Under the pieces are notes generated by a model that was given only the letters and a program-made list of their open reading frames with translations, ran no database searches and had not been told where the DNA came from. Position numbers and translations under genes: made by a program. Positions 37,643-50,504 of a stretch of DNA of 64,000 bases are shown one piece after another. Origin of the DNA: Cystobasidium ongulense (taxonomy: Eukaryota > Basidiomycota > Cystobasidiomycetes > Cystobasidiales > Cystobasidiaceae); contig BQUP01000002.1 of assembly GCA_022835595.1 (NCBI GenBank), positions 124,001 through 188,000 on the forward strand, read 5' to 3'. Each line of letters starts with the position of its first letter. The first letter of the stretch is position 1.

Positions 37643-40233
37643 CTATCTATCGTTAGTCTCCAGAGACAGCCCCCCTGTTACCAATCTGGACACCATCTCT
37701 TCAATCTTGTCCAGCTTGGCCTCCAACGCTGCGTACTTGTCTCCAGTGATTGCAGCCGTCTGCGAGTCTTGTGTGGATGACCCCGAGTTGAGCGTGTTGC
37801 CAAACAGCTGTGCGAGTATGCCCGTAGGCTGTGTTGTTTCGGAGCTGGAAGTACTATCGTCACGCTGTAAGGCAAGTGCTTGTTTCCCTCCTGACCCCTT
37901 GATCTTCACTGGTGAAGCCGTTCTATTTCCACGCGACGGCAAATCACGCCCCTCGCTGCTAACGCTTTCGCGAGATTTGCGGCGCTCAACTGTGCGGCCC
38001 GCTTTGGTAACCGGCCGTTCGAAGAGCTTGTCTGATACTGCCGTTCGGCGCAGGCCAGACCAAGATTGCAATAGGTCACTGCTATCTCTCTCGTGTAGTT
38101 TCACTTTGCCGTTGCGCGGGAGGCGTACGTAACGATAATATGCATGGATCACCAGCAAAATAGGGAAATGCGTCCCTCTTATGATAAGGACATTGAGACG
38201 ATGGAAGTGTCGCTGAAATCCAATACGCATTAGAATTAGTCGGACACATTCTTACACAGGAACGGGGCTTGCTCACCGAGGACAGCAAGAATCTTGCTGG
38301 CAAAAGTATCGGCAAAGCTACCAAATTCATTGGCACGCAGTGCTCGGAGAGTGCGTCGCCTTTGACCATATCGAGGGTAGTGACAGCCTTTTGAAACAGG
38401 GCCTCTTCCACCACATTCGTGGTCACATTGGCGAACGTGTTGGACAAGATCGAGATGAGGATAGTCACGAGCAATGTATTCGAAAAGATCGCATATACTA
38501 GCATGAGCGCAGGGCCAATATGTGGGTGAAGGAGGGGAGCGATCTCAAAGCCGACTGTTGAGCTTGACCTCAGCTCCTGGTCCTCTGACGGTGCAAAGCC
38601 GAGATGAAAGGACTTACGATAGCTGCTGCCAAGAAAGACCTTGACCATCATCCATGCCAGATCTCCGGCTGAAATCACTCCTTTGCCGAGAATGGCAAAG
38701 GCCAGATAGAAACCGAAAGAGCACAAGACTGCGAGGAAGAGAAATGCCGTATAATCCGCCAACATGGCCCTCAAGCCGATCATAACGACACTATCGGTCA
38801 GAATTATGCCGCAAACTCGAGGGAAGAGGAAGCATGCTCCGATCTGCGGTGGATACTTAGCGGAAGCATGAAACTCAGCCGCCGGACGAACAACAACGTA
38901 CTGCCAAAATATCGAATGAGAGAACTGAGAGACTCGTGCTGTGTTGTGTTAGGCCAACGACCCGCAATGCAAAGTAGATGAAGAAGGTACCTATACGAAG
39001 CAAACATCAGATGTTTCCAATTGGACGCGGGCGTAGCCGTTGCGCTGAACCCACATAAGAACCCTAGGTCAAGCATATTCCAGAGCTGAGAAGTATACGT
39101 GTCGAAACCGCGCTCCTTGATACTCGCGGCTTCTTCCATGGCAAAGCCAAATCCGTAAAGGATGAAAATAGCTTCCGCCACCTCGATACGCGCAATGTCC
39201 CGCACTAGTATGATAAGAACGTCAGCAGGTTATCCGGACATGCCATGTTTAGCAGACATACCGCGCTGAACCATGACAAAGAGGAATACCAGCATGAGAA
39301 TAGTGCCGAAATCAAGGAGTCGTCGGATGCGAGGGATTCGCAGCACATAATGGTCAAGAAGACCCGTCTTTGCAAAGTCGTAGGGTTCCACAACCGCTTC
39401 GCTCTTATAGTCATCGCTGATCAGCGAGTGCTGGCTTGATGGGCGGTATATGACCTCGCCATTGAAAAGGTCGTCGATAAATTGCTGGACTGGCGCGCAG
39501 CGGGTGAAGCGTTTCGCTTGCGTCTCGATAGAAAGCTTGATAGATGTGATGTGATGAGTGGATACTTATGACTATAGTGACCTCTTTGAGCTTACCTCCA
39601 AAGCCGAATTGCCAAAGCGTTCACCCTCCGCAAGCAGATCTTCCAGTTCTTCTTCCGTGGGTTTTGCATCGCCCTCAAACATTGTTCTATTCGCTCCGGA
39701 GAACGGATTATGATAAGATGTCAGAGCTCTCGCCAGTGCATGGCTGCGCGGTGGATATAGCGAAAGGCATTTGGTGGCTAGCATTTCGCACAGGGTAGCT
39801 CGTGTAGTATTTACGCCTGCAATGTCGCAAGCATAATCCTTGTCTCAGCAGCGATTTGGCGTACGAACTGACTGCATTAGCTGACCTTGAAACGCCAGGT
39901 TCTCTTCGGCTTGATTCAGCCAGTTCTGCCTGACGATGAGCAATGCATATAGTAGGCCTGGGTGTCGCGTTTTTGCGAGCAGAGTAGTCAGAGGTCGGAC
40001 GAGCGCGAAATCGACAGTGCTCGAGGATAGTCTAGCGATGGATATACATGCGCTTCAGTATTGGTTCTATGCTTCAGACTGGCCCATCTGCCAGCATGTG
40101 GTCACGCGGCTCGTTTGCTCGCTCACTCGGAATAGCTCATGACGGTGTCGATGCACTTCTCAGTCTCGTGGTGGCACAGCTGGATGATCTGGAACACCCC
40201 ATCTTGGTCGCGACGATGTGAGCCATTCTCCAT
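37643..40233 (-). CDS. YVC1: YVC1, vacuolar TRP-type calcium channel
   Basis: Releases Ca2+ from the vacuole in response to osmotic shock in yeast. Start ATG 40233 (MENGSHRRDQDGVFQIIQLC); exon 1 ends at 40127 and exon 2 begins at 40031 with LSSSTVDFALVRPLTTLLAK. The middle holds several hydrophobic helices (AIFILYGFGFAMEEAASIKE; LFLAVLCSFGFYLAFAILG). The pore region reads MMVKVFLGSSYLGFEIAP, followed by S6: PALMLVYAIFSNTLLVTILI and SILSNTFANV, very close to Yvc1. After the channel comes FQKAVTTLDMVKGDALSEHC and a basic, Ser-rich cytoplasmic tail. It ends with a short coiled coil (YAALEAKLDKIEEMVSRLV). Multiple short introns. The start is only 151 bp from the divergent START gene. Confidence 0.88.
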
Positions 40234-40384
40234 CTCTGAGCTGCTATGTACGCTGGCAATCCGGTTATCTTGCTGGTCGATTGCCTTCCGCAAGAAAGGC
40301 TACTTGATGATTGTGGCACTTGTACACCTTTGCTTTTCGCGGATAACCAGCCTATACTTTGCAACAAAGCAAGCAGTCACAAGC
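40234..40384. promoter_or_regulatory. Short bidirectional promoter between YVC1 and the START gene
   Basis: Only 151 bp separate the two start codons, which point away from each other, so both promoters must share this space or overlap coding sequence. No TATA box is evident. Confidence 0.55.
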
Positions 40385-42392
40385 ATGAGCTCGAGCTCGC
40401 CTGCACAGGGCACAGTCTCCCGCAGAGGCTTGCTGCCCGTCGGCGTGCTTTCGTCGTCGCTGCCCTTGCTCGTGCTCTTTGGCTCGAACACCTTCACTTC
40501 CGCGCAGATAGCTCTGCTGCAGTTGTTGCTGTTGTCGGTCATACAGGCGCTCTCTTCCTTTCTCAAGCTGCCGCGGAGGACCCCAACAGCGCCATCCATA
40601 CGGGAGCCCATCAAGGTCGAAGTCATCAACACTCGTGATATCAGCGGTGAAGATGTGGAAGAGCCGGAGGTTAAGCCCTTGCCATCACGTCGAAGTGGGC
40701 GTAGGCAACGTATTGAAGAGCCACAGATACAAGAGATCCAGTCGACAGATGCCGCTCCTCCTCCTACGACCAGTTCTAAAAAGCCCAAGCCTGAGCCTGT
40801 CGAAGCGCCGTTACAACCGGAACATCCTTTATACCCAAATGAATCGCTCGACGCCTGCTTGCGCAATTTTCTTGCTGTTCTAGATTCTACTCAACTCCGC
40901 TATCTACCCAAGACCATCGACCCATCTCTTCTGCCGGAGCCTCTACCGCTTGAAAGCTGGCCTACGTTGGTCAATACCCCTGCCAGCCGAGTGGCAAAAC
41001 ACCCTACTATACCACACCTCTACTCGGTATGTTGAGCACAAGGGATATCTTGTACTGCAACGGATACTAACCATCTCTCTTCTAGATATCCGCATTCTAT
41101 CCCGATGTACCTCTGCGAAATCTGTGGGAACTCATGATTAACATCGAAAATCGCCCTAAATGGGACTCGATGTGCCAGGAAGCCCTAAATCTAGATACTA
41201 TCGGTACTGGACCCGAACGGCCTAAAGGGCGTCGTCGAGAAGCGAGCATAGACTATCTCGCAACAAAGGGAATGTTCCTAATCAAGGCGAACGACATGGT
41301 TCTGTTATCGGTCAATGCCCGTTTGTACCCAAAGGACAAAATGAGATTAGTCTGTGCCACGACCTCGTATGCACATTCATACCTACCAGACGATGCTTGA
41401 CTTAAACAACTGAACCTTCTATTTAGGGTGGACCATCCGGACAAGCCGGTAACGAGTTCCTTTTCGCGAATGCAGTTGGCTATTTCAGGCTTCATAGCTG
41501 AAGAAGATGGAACGGGCGGGAGTCGCGTTACGCAGATTACCGATTTAAGCGCTTTAGGCTGTAAGAGTCTCACCTTCACTTCGAATTCTAGCCTTAGCAG
41601 CTAATTTCATCTGCTGCAACAGCTTGGGTGCCTGGACGTGTGATCAAAATGGTGACAGAGAACCTGATTCCTAAAAGCTTGGTAAAGATCGGTATTGCAG
41701 CTCAAGAGTGAGTCTCGCTGCGCATGCTAGTCCATACATCGCGCTGATTCGTCCTCTTCAGATTGCAAGTACACGGAAGTCGAGCTTTACTGCAAGGAGA
41801 GGAATGGCTACCGCCTATGGTCGGGTCGTGGAATCCAGTCGATACGCTGCCAGTTCCTCGAAGTGTTGCAGCTGCACCCATAATCAGCGATGCAGACGAG
41901 ACAATGTCAGAAATCAGCACGCGTCCTCTAGTGGAGTCAGAGATCGGGAGCATCTCAGATGATGATACACAAAGCGACGACAGCTTGGACGAGATCCCGG
42001 CATCATCAGCTCGGGATCTCCGGCAGATTGTCGTGCAATTGCGCAGTTTAAATGCAAGACTGGACGACTTGGAACACACGAAGAACGTACCAGCTGGACC
42101 TGTTGTCGTCATACCACCTCGAACAGACAGCACTGCCAACCCTGCGACACCAAACGGGCACGGCGGTTACCATCCACCGGCTGCGCCATTTGGAGTCAAC
42201 AAAGTTACCGAGAATGCTCTGACATCGCCAGCGCAACCCATGGGATGGATGTCAAGACTGGCGGGCTCGATTGACATCGGAAGTTTCGTGCGCGGTATCG
42301 GCGCAGGAGTCTTCTCTACAACGACCGCAGCTACACTGGCCGCGATCCTGGTGTACTTCTTCCGCAAAAGAGGATTCAACTTCACAAAGTAG
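40385..42392 (+). CDS. START-domain lipid-transfer-like protein with membrane anchors
   Basis: Probable sterol/lipid-binding protein at a membrane. Five exons: 40385-41026, 41086-41366, 41427-41560, 41623-41707 and 41762-42392; 590 residues. Residues about 15-60 are hydrophobic (GVLSSSLPLLVLFG, ALLQLLLLSVIQALSSFL). The START domain runs from about residue 155: SISAFYPDVPLRNLWELMIN, RPKWDSMCQEALNL, YLATKGMFLIKANDMVLL, LAISGFIAEEDGTGGSRVTQ, and SWVPGRVIKMVTENLIPKSL in the C-terminal helix. A Ser/Asp-rich linker and a short coiled coil (LRQIVVQLRSLNARLDDLEH) follow. The end is one transmembrane segment, TTTAATLAAILVYFFRKR, as in tail-anchored proteins. START was recognised from the pattern of strands and the C-terminal helix. 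The ligand is unknown. ATG 40385 is the first in frame with coding-like sequence. Confidence 0.82.
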
Positions 42393-42770
42393 TGACAAAT
42401 CGTTATCGCCTTTCATTGCTGCATCTCAACTGTAGACTAGTGTGATTACATAGATTGACATCGTTGTTGTAGCATCCTCTTGAATAACAGAAGCCCTGGC
42501 TTGACGTCTGGCAAACACTTGACCGGGCAGCCATGACAAAGAGAAGCCTGTGTACTACAGAGGTAGTAGGCTTGCCATCCGTATCGTTGATAGGTCCATA
42601 AGGTAGCCACGGCCAGGTTCGCAAGTCTCACACCATCGAAGTTGAGGCGAAATTCGACGGGCAGCCTACCGGGGGAATTGCCATTGAACGGCGTGAAAGA
42701 GGGCGTACGAGCCTAAGAAAGCTACGTGGACACCAAAGAGAGGGGTTGACACAAACATAGCTGAATCTGG
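42393..42770. other. Convergent intergenic region
   Basis: About 380 bp between the START and SMG7-like 3' ends; nothing supported. Confidence 0.35.
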
Positions 42771-45700
42771 CTAGCCATGTTGTCTTGTCACTTGTTGGTA
42801 CGGGGCCCGAATGGCGCCATGCTGCGTACGAGCGTCTTGCAGTGGCAGACCGCGAGGGGATGGAGGATTCCAGATATCGTGTTGCCCATTAAGCGGGATA
42901 ACTGGGACCTCGGCATTGTTGAAAGTGGTCCGCTTCAGTGGGTCTAATATAGCTGATCCTGCCATGTTGGGTGATGACCTGTTGGAGCCGTTATTGTGCT
43001 GGTTCTGGTTCGGCATGCTATTGAAGAGCGCTTCTGCGGATGTAGTTTGTCCACCTAGGCGTGTCTGCTGACCGCTGGATGGACGCTGCTGACTGCTTAC
43101 TTGCGACAAGGGCGCCGGTAAATTTCCTGTACCAGAGGACCAAATCGACCGGGTGACTAGGCCTCCGGAATTGTCAGGCAAGCCAGAGAAAGCTGAGCCT
43201 TGACCACCTAGGTTGCCCTGGTCATTGAAGAAATTGTTTGCAGCGCGGCCAGCATCGTTGTTCATATCCATGGCGTTACCCTGTAAAACCTGAAGGAGCA
43301 GATCTGATGCGGTTCGAGAAGCAGGTGTCGCCACGGAAGATGCTCCGCTTGGCTGGACAGCAAGGGGCGTTCGGGCAAGTGGAAGATTTCCTGACGACGA
43401 CAACCTGAAAATGGAGAATTAGCAAAGAGTCACAGGAATTGAGGAAAGGGAGAAGATCATCGTACCGCCTATCTCCTATTGTGCCCGCTTGCGGGCGCCA
43501 GAGAACTTCATCGTCGTCATCCTCCGACATGTCATCTTCATGTGCAGCTGAGGGTTCTTTAGCACCCGTAGCGACTCGCATAGCGAGGTCTATCACGTCG
43601 TCCTCCGTTGCTTCATACGCATCATCACTGGCATCCATCTCGTCGATACCAGCAGGCAATTCGAAATCGTCATAGTATCCGCTCTGCTCTGCATTTTGCG
43701 CAGAAGGGGAAACCTCAGCTTGCTGCGCTGGCGTCTTGACAGGACTCCAAGGCTGTGAAGCGGGGTTGAGCTGCTTCTTGCGAATAACGAATTGTCCCCG
43801 TTCGATGACGATGGGGCAGGACTGAACAGAATGTCAGTCAATCTATAAGCATGTGCGTGATGTAGGACATACCTCTGACAAAGCAAGAAGGTTGGCGTCT
43901 GCTAGAAGATCGGCTAGACGCAGGACTTGCTCCTCGTTGGGATGAAGAGCAGAGCCGGCGGCAGCGGAGGTAGCGAGATTGCCGGAAAGACCTTGACCAG
44001 TTTTACCAGCTGACGTCTCAGTCATGCGTCTTCGTAACGGCGCAAACCCGAGCATGTCTACATCCTCTTCCAGCATTGTATCTCCGCTGGTCGACGGCAG
44101 AATAGACGCGGGGAATGCAAATTGTAGTGCATTCATGAATGTAGTATAGGTAGACCAGAACCCTCGAACCGCAATGCATACCTCTTGAGCTATGTTGGGG
44201 TCGTCGGTTTTGTACTGTGCGGTTGTCGTATCGTAACGGGACAAATAAGCACCGTTGCTAAGCAACCACATACTTGCGATGCGCAGAGCTGGAAGAGTTC
44301 GTCTCAAAACAGCAGACACGCTTTGAGCCAGTAACATGCTTTGCTCTGCCTTCGAAGCTTGAGCGACTTGCTGCAATACCTGCTGACGATTGGTAGCTCT
44401 CAATTCGCCAGTGCCAACATTCATAAGCTCCGTAATGATTGCAAGCGAGTGCATAAGTGCAGAAGCTTCAAGAGAGGAGCTGCTGGCACGCGATGCATCT
44501 GAAAGGTGACCATAATCAGCGTGTGATGAGGGGTTTCCAAGAGTGCCGAACTTACTCTGATCCCCTGGCTTCGTAGTCTGCCTATACATACGAGCATACC
44601 ACCAGGAACCCAGAGCGGTCACAACAGTTTTGACGATGACATCCGAAGGCAGAATCCGATTATGTACAGCCAAAGAGAACAACTTGTTGACGCTCATGAA
44701 TAGTGCTGGCAACTTATCGACGCTGAAGAAAGAAAACATTGTAAGCAGTGTCAACGAGTCAAAGTAAAGTAGTTGTTTTAGGCTCACTTGGTACCTTTGA
44801 ATAGGACAGCATGAAGGACTATGAACGTCTTCTTGAACTGTTCCAGCATTTCGTTCGCGTCTTGCTTGCGTAGCTTTTCTGCTTCATCTTCGTCCAAATC
44901 AGCATAACTAGCAGTCTTTGACCCCAATCGTCGTTTATCTCGCCTCGCCGTTTCTTCAGCCTCCCACTGTGTGATGATCTTGAACATGGTAGCAGACAAA
45001 TTCTGGGTGGCTGTAGTGAAAGCTTTCCTGACGCAGAGGGCGCGGTAGTAGTGATAGATGCAAGAAAGTTGATCCGATTGGTAGCCTGCTAGGACAGCGA
45101 GCTGGTTGGATGGATTGCCATCATCGGGAATAAGCAGTCTAGCCTGATGATATGCTTCATAAGCGCGAGCGAACGTCTTTTCGGCGTGATTCTCCTTTGG
45201 CGCTGACGCTGAGCCTTGCTTGTGCTTGGGAGTTGAGCTAGTTTTGTCCGAGTAGAGCTCACGGTACCTTGCTAAATCACCAAAGCAGATGAGAGTCTTG
45301 TGACAGAGCAGGATAGCTGAATCGTGGCTTTGTTTGTCGCCAGCTAGAGCTGGGTCTGGTTCCCAGTCCCCGACGCCGATTTGTAGCAGACGCAGGGAAG
45401 TTCTAGCTTCTTCAACATCAAACACTCCGACAATCCGGATGAGGAGGTCGCGCCAGAAAGTCTCTTCTACAGCTAAAAAGTCTCTGAAAGAGTGTAGGAG
45501 CTTTCTGCGCTGACCTGGGGTAGGTCCAGCCGCAGCCGCCTTTGACGAGCGTTTACTTCCACCACCTTTGTCGCCATTCTTGCCGGACAAGGCAGCGTCC
45601 ATCGCGCTGAGGCGTTGACGGTAGTGATGTATGATATTGTGCGAGGTGCTGAGAAAGAGGACATTCAACCCAGCTAGACGCTTTCGAGCTCTGACTGCCG

Positions 45701-46140
45701 GATTGGAGGCATTGCTTGCTGTAGGCGCCTGGAAGATGATGGCAAGACAGTGGCGGCGGAGGCTGTATGTCGAGTTGGACGGCGGTCAGACGAGAGTCGA
45801 GAAATAGCAACATAGCGAGACGAGGTAGGAATTCAACAAAAGCACGGTCAGCTGCAATTATCCGCCATCCTCTAAGGCTCTCGACGGCCGTGATCGTTGG
45901 AAGTCACTGCACACAAGAGGCTTGAAAGGACAGGTGGAAAGCTGTTACGCACTTTTCTCTGGCAAACACGACGTCCTGATGCCACGGGTCCTTCTTCGTC
46001 AAGAGACTCGCAAGCTCGGTCGAGAGCGCTTTTGCTTCCTTCTCCGTGCTCGTCCTGGCTGCGCTGATGCGCTCAGCGCTGACCTTGGACATGCTTGAAG
46101 GCGAGGTATAGCGACTGGCTGAAGCAGTCGCGCTGTGCAT
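42771..46140 (-). CDS. EST1/SMG7/EBS1-family protein
   Basis: Family members act in nonsense-mediated mRNA decay or telomerase recruitment through a 14-3-3-like TPR domain that reads phosphorylated Upf1. Start ATG 46140; an intron of about 250 nt joins DVVFAREK to ARKRLAGLNVLFLSTSHNI. The EST1 N-terminal part has HHYRQRLSAMDAAL and LLHSFRDFLAVEETFWRDLL. Next comes the TPR-like body, ICFGDLARYRELYSD, FARAYEAYHQARLLIPDDGN, PSNQLAVLAGYQSDQLSCIY and HYYRALCVRKAFTTA, which is the signature stretch of the EST1 DNA/RNA-binding domain. A helical region follows (VDKLPALFMSVNKLFSLAVH). The last 250 residues are acidic and then Asn/Gln/Ser-rich. At least six exons. No PIN domain is seen, so it is Smg7/Ebs1-like rather than Smg6-like. 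Confidence 0.85.
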
Positions 46141-46366
46141 CCGTGTCTATGGAGCCATCTTAGCTTCTCGGTTTGCAGCGTGTCCTTGGTCTGCCGGAGT
46201 CGTGTCCAAGTGCGCTGGTCGAGCAAGAGCCAACCTGACAGACATCTTCCTGAGTTGTAGTTTGACCTGCTCTGCTCTGCTTCGATACGGACACGACAAC
46301 AGCTCAGGGCTGTGGAGAGCGTCGCACTACCGTACCAGACTGACCTCACGGACGACGGCGACCACA

Positions 46367-47780
46367 ATGTCGCGTCTCTCGAATGGCTCGTCCAGTACTG
46401 GTGGGACAGTCAATGGCCACATTAATGGAAGTCTGGACTTCCACAAAATCGGAAAGGCCTGCCTGGAGGGACTGAAGGAAGCCAATAATGACCTCAAGGA
46501 TATGCATGAAAGGTGTGACTCGCTAGAACACAGTACATCGGAACAACTGAGCGAAATCGACCTTCGCATGTCGGCAGTGGAGAGTGGCCACCAAGCACTA
46601 CAAACCGTCACCAACGAGAACGAAACTCTGAAACGCAGTCTGAACCTGCTGTCGCAAAGCATAGATCTAGGTTGGAGGTCTGACGTTGAAGCCCGCCTGG
46701 CGAACTATGAATTGCTCGCTCAGAAGATGCAAGAACAGACGGCCATTATGTCGCGACTTTTAGATACCAAAGCTGTGTCTACGAGTGCGACCTCTTCTAC
46801 TATACTTCCATCTCCATCTCCTGTGACAAGTCAGTCTCGGACACAACCGGATACGTCAGCAACCTCAAGGAGCGTCACCCCGCATCCTTCTGGTCTGCTA
46901 GCTTCCGCACCTTCGGTGTCTTCTCCAGCGGCTGCTACCATTGCTTCCCCTGCAAAGAGACCCTCGAAGTTAGAATCTGTCACTCCACCGATACCTGTCA
47001 CCATTGCACAAGATGCTCTTCACCACGGGATAGTCGATGAAGTAGTCCGTAGGAAGTCTCACCATGCCACGACCTTGGACACGTGCCTTCAAATCCTCGA
47101 TACTCTTGGGACTTTGCGTGAATCTGATGCAGGCTTGGACGAAGCGCTTGCCGACGACACATCAGCTTTGTCTCAGATAGACTGTATGTACAGCTGCAGC
47201 GACTCAGCCAGATTCCCTCTGACCATTCGGTTGCGCAGTTTCTGTACCGCTGGTAGACAAGAAATCGTTTGCACATAAAAGAGACTGGGTACAAGCCTGG
47301 CAGCAGGCTCTCGAACAAGTACAACACGGTATCTCCCGAAGTTCAGACAACGTAGCTCGCAAAGCAGCATTATTACATTCGAGGGAGAAAGAGTTGCAAG
47401 ACAACGAGCAAGCCGTGCTCCGAGCTGGCTCGCAACTGAAGGAAATCCTGGTTGTAATGCAAGACGACTGTGACAAGATAGAAGCTGTCAAAGCGATGCA
47501 AGAAGATCATGAGCAAGAACTGCTAAAGCGGCTACGTCAAGTGGAGGAGCAGGAAGAGATGATTCGGCAAGATGGGTACATAATGTCAATCAAAGGGAAA
47601 AGAGCGTACGAGAAAGATGCAGCCGATTACATACGAATCCAAGAACTGAGAGATCTGAAGAGAGAGTTGCAAACGCGCATACAGTCAGCTATCGATTATG
47701 AACAACGGCTCCTTCATTCTGGCAAAGAAAATCGTTCGATGGGTCAATTACCCACAGCCGATGACCTTCCCTCCATCTAA
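46367..47780 (+). CDS. Coiled-coil protein of unknown function
   Basis: Not recognised. Two exons, 46367-47183 and 47257-47780; 446 residues. Residues 25-130 form heptad-like helices (CLEGLKEANNDLKDMHERCD, LRMSAVESGHQALQTVTNEN). A Ser/Pro/Thr-rich linker of about 80 residues comes next, then HGIVDEVVRRKSHHATTLDT. After the intron (KKSFAHKRDWVQAWQQALEQ) a long, charged coiled coil runs nearly to the end (LLKRLRQVEEQEEMIRQDGY; LRDLKRELQTRIQSAIDYEQ). No membrane segment. It is divergent from the SMG7-like gene with 226 bp between the starts. The start at 46367 has good context (ACAATGT with A at -3). It may be a structural or adaptor protein; homology search would decide. Confidence 0.72.
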
Positions 47781-48235
47781 CCACCTGAAGCTTCACATAC
47801 GCAACGCTGTACCCCGTTACTAAGGGAATATCTTCTGCTTAGAGTCTGGTTGTATCGCTCATATCACATAATTCTATTCCGCCGATACCCATCGTTTGCC
47901 TTTCTATAACATTCTTCTCGCAGTATACGCACCGTAATAGTCTCAAAAGTAGTCGTCACTTCGTATTTTTTTCAAGTATTAGTATCACTCGTTCAGACTA
48001 GAAACTGTAACGCTCTCGCTTCAATACCAATAGCTTGTATACACACTCTCTACAGATATCGAAGGGTTTGCCGATACTGAAAGCAGTTATTCCTGACTAT
48101 TGCATGTATCATTGCTGTGCCGACCCGACAAGCTTTGGTCTCCCTCTTCAAACATGTCCGACAATGTTCTACGAGCTTCCGTCTGAGCTGAAGAGCTGAC
48201 TTATTGCCCTCTGTACACACCCCACTCTTCGTAAC
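47781..48235. other. Intergenic region
   Basis: About 455 bp between two plus-strand genes; AT-rich near its start, as in 3' ends. No supported feature. Confidence 0.35.
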
Positions 48236-50080
48236 ATGGCAGAGCACGACGAGCCTCAATCCCGCTTCACGTATAAATGGTACACTCCGGGTCCTCCCAG
48301 AGGTGGTTACTCAGACTTGGTTGGATCACTCGACTGTTCAGTCGGCACAATCAACATCCCAGCAGCTGGCACTTCGAGCGACAGGTCTGCAGGTGCTGCC
48401 AGCGAAGACCTCGAGATTTACTCCTCATCATATAGAGCTTTTAAAGGTCTCGTTCAGAACGGTCGAACCTACATATGTCCTTCTTACTCTGGTTACCTCG
48501 AAAGCGTCACAGGCAGTCGACCAGAGATTCGACTGAGCTTCAGACCTCCGAATTGTTTGGATTCATACAGTGGAGTGTGGGAGAACTTTAACGATGAACT
48601 TCTGGTTCATCTGTACGTTGATGGAAGTCTTGCTTCAAATGAGGAGATTTGTGCGTGTCACCTTTTCCTTCAAGCTTTCTTCGCGACAGCAGTCTGTGCC
48701 TAACTTGGGATGACCTTCTTACTCTATGCAGTCATTCGAAGGGAAGCACCTGAAAACCCAGTCAAGCTTGGTCACCTCCTCGACAGATACGATAGGGAGG
48801 TACAGCTCTTGTGGGAGAAGTTGAATGGAGCCAGCTCCAACAAGACGCGCCATTTCGTACGCGGAGACGGCCGTAAGCTGTCGATAGATCAGCTGTCGTC
48901 ATTCAGAGTGGTCATCAGTCGATGCACCCTGATTTCCGTCAAAGGAAGCGAAAGGCTAGAAAAGGTCTGGACTGACCCAGGCGCAGAAGCTAAAGCCAGG
49001 AAAGAGGCCGAGGCTCATGCAGGAAGCAGGCTATCACACACTTGCACGTAAGTTCCTTGCTCTCGACTTGATCTTGAAAATAGGGCTTTACGAGGTTTGG
49101 TCTCCATACACAGGCTCACCGACGCCGGAAATGTACGCGGCCAGGCCATTGCAGCACGACCTAAAACAGTACCGGAAGCAAGGGAGGTCGTACCTCTTGT
49201 CGAGTTCATCTTTTACTACAAGAGCAAAGGTAGGTCGATCAGCCAGAAGTAGGAAGTCTAGAAATATAAAAACTAAACTTACCGAACTATTATTTTCAGA
49301 GTTGCTGGAGAAGCTGGGAATCAAGAATCCGGTAGGTGACTCAGAACTTGAAGGTAGATGCATCTACATACGCCTCAGACTGATTTTCTACTGTTGCACC
49401 AGTCCTTCACGGGCGTAACTGGCCCACAAATACCGGCTGCAGTAGACAATGTTAATCTGCCCAAGCGCGGTAGACCTACCGAAGTTCAGTCGAACTTGAG
49501 AAGAGATAATCTCAGTAACCAAATCGGAGAAAGAAGGCCTTCTGAACGTTTAGTTGGTCAAGGTACCCGCAATCAGCCAATCAAGCTAGAAGATGATCCT
49601 TCTCCCAAATTAGCTGATGAAGCGAGTGAATCGCTCTCTGATAACCTCACTACACTGCCAAATAAAAGAATGCGAATCTCGCAAGAAGACCCGACTGCTG
49701 AAGTAGCACCTCTTCCCGTGAAAGGAGAGCAGATTGTTCCTGAGGCAGGTCCATCGTCCAGGCCGTATCCCCCTCAGCCTGTAGAAATACTCACAATTCC
49801 AAATGGTAAGTTTAGTCAACCATTCATAGTTCCTCTGCGGTAGTTTCCGACTGCTGATGACAATTCGGATTCATTCTGTATAGACGAATCGACTGCCGCC
49901 CAAGTTCTATCATATCTGTTCAAATCTACTCCAATTCCAGAAGGAGCATTGACAAATCTTCAAGATCTAGGATTCACAAGCACACTATCACAATTCCACA
50001 TAGAACAGAATGAATTGGATTCTGATTTTCGAACTTTTTTCGCTTTGGAAGCTTTTGATAAACTCCGTAAAAGTGGTTAG
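48236..50080 (+). CDS. DUF7918-like protein of unknown function
   Basis: Six exons: 48236-48650, 48732-49047, 49084-49229, 49300-49331 (32 nt), 49403-49805 and 49884-50080; 502 residues. The N-terminal half is mixed beta-like (SRFTYKWYTPGPPRGGYSDL; YICPSYSGYLESV; ELLVHLYVDGSLASNEE). The stretch VPLVEFIFYYKSKELLEKLG with IKNP matches the FVFRYRSxxxLexLGI block seen in fungal DUF7918 proteins, which is my only family clue. After it the sequence is polar and Pro/Glu-rich with a basic patch (NKRMRIS), possibly a nuclear signal. The last exon (AAQVLSYLFKSTPIPEGALT, FRTFFALEAFDKLRKSG) is hydrophobic-helical. Function unknown. The chain is supported because each junction keeps the frame. Confidence 0.7.
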
Positions 50081-50504
50081 TCTTTTTTGAGTGTTTGTAG
50101 ATTGTTTAAGGTTTTGAGAATGGAGAAACCGAGTAAGTAGGTAGGATAGATGGGCCGGGAGAAAGTCTTTATAGAAGAAAAAAGATACTTTACCAAGTAC
50201 GAAGAGGAAGAGAGACGAGACTCAGATCGGGGTTCAAGCTCGGGTATTTCCAAAAGCAAAAGCGACTGATTAGATCGACATGCAAGTGTAGCAAATTGGA
50301 TGAAATAGATTAGACAGACTGAAGATTCAGAGACAGAGAAGTAGTGCTTGATGCGAAGACAGTGTTACATTTTGCAACTTTAATAGACAGATCGCCCACG
50401 TCGTTGCCGAAGCCAGCCCAATCGAGGATGCTCCAGCGCTGCATCACTTTGCCTTTACACCTATCGACACGCATACACGGGAAATCACAACAACAAGCAT
50501 AATC
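50081..50504. other. Intergenic region
   Basis: About 420 bp between two plus-strand genes; AT-rich, with promoter of the WW gene near its end. Nothing else supported. Confidence 0.35.
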
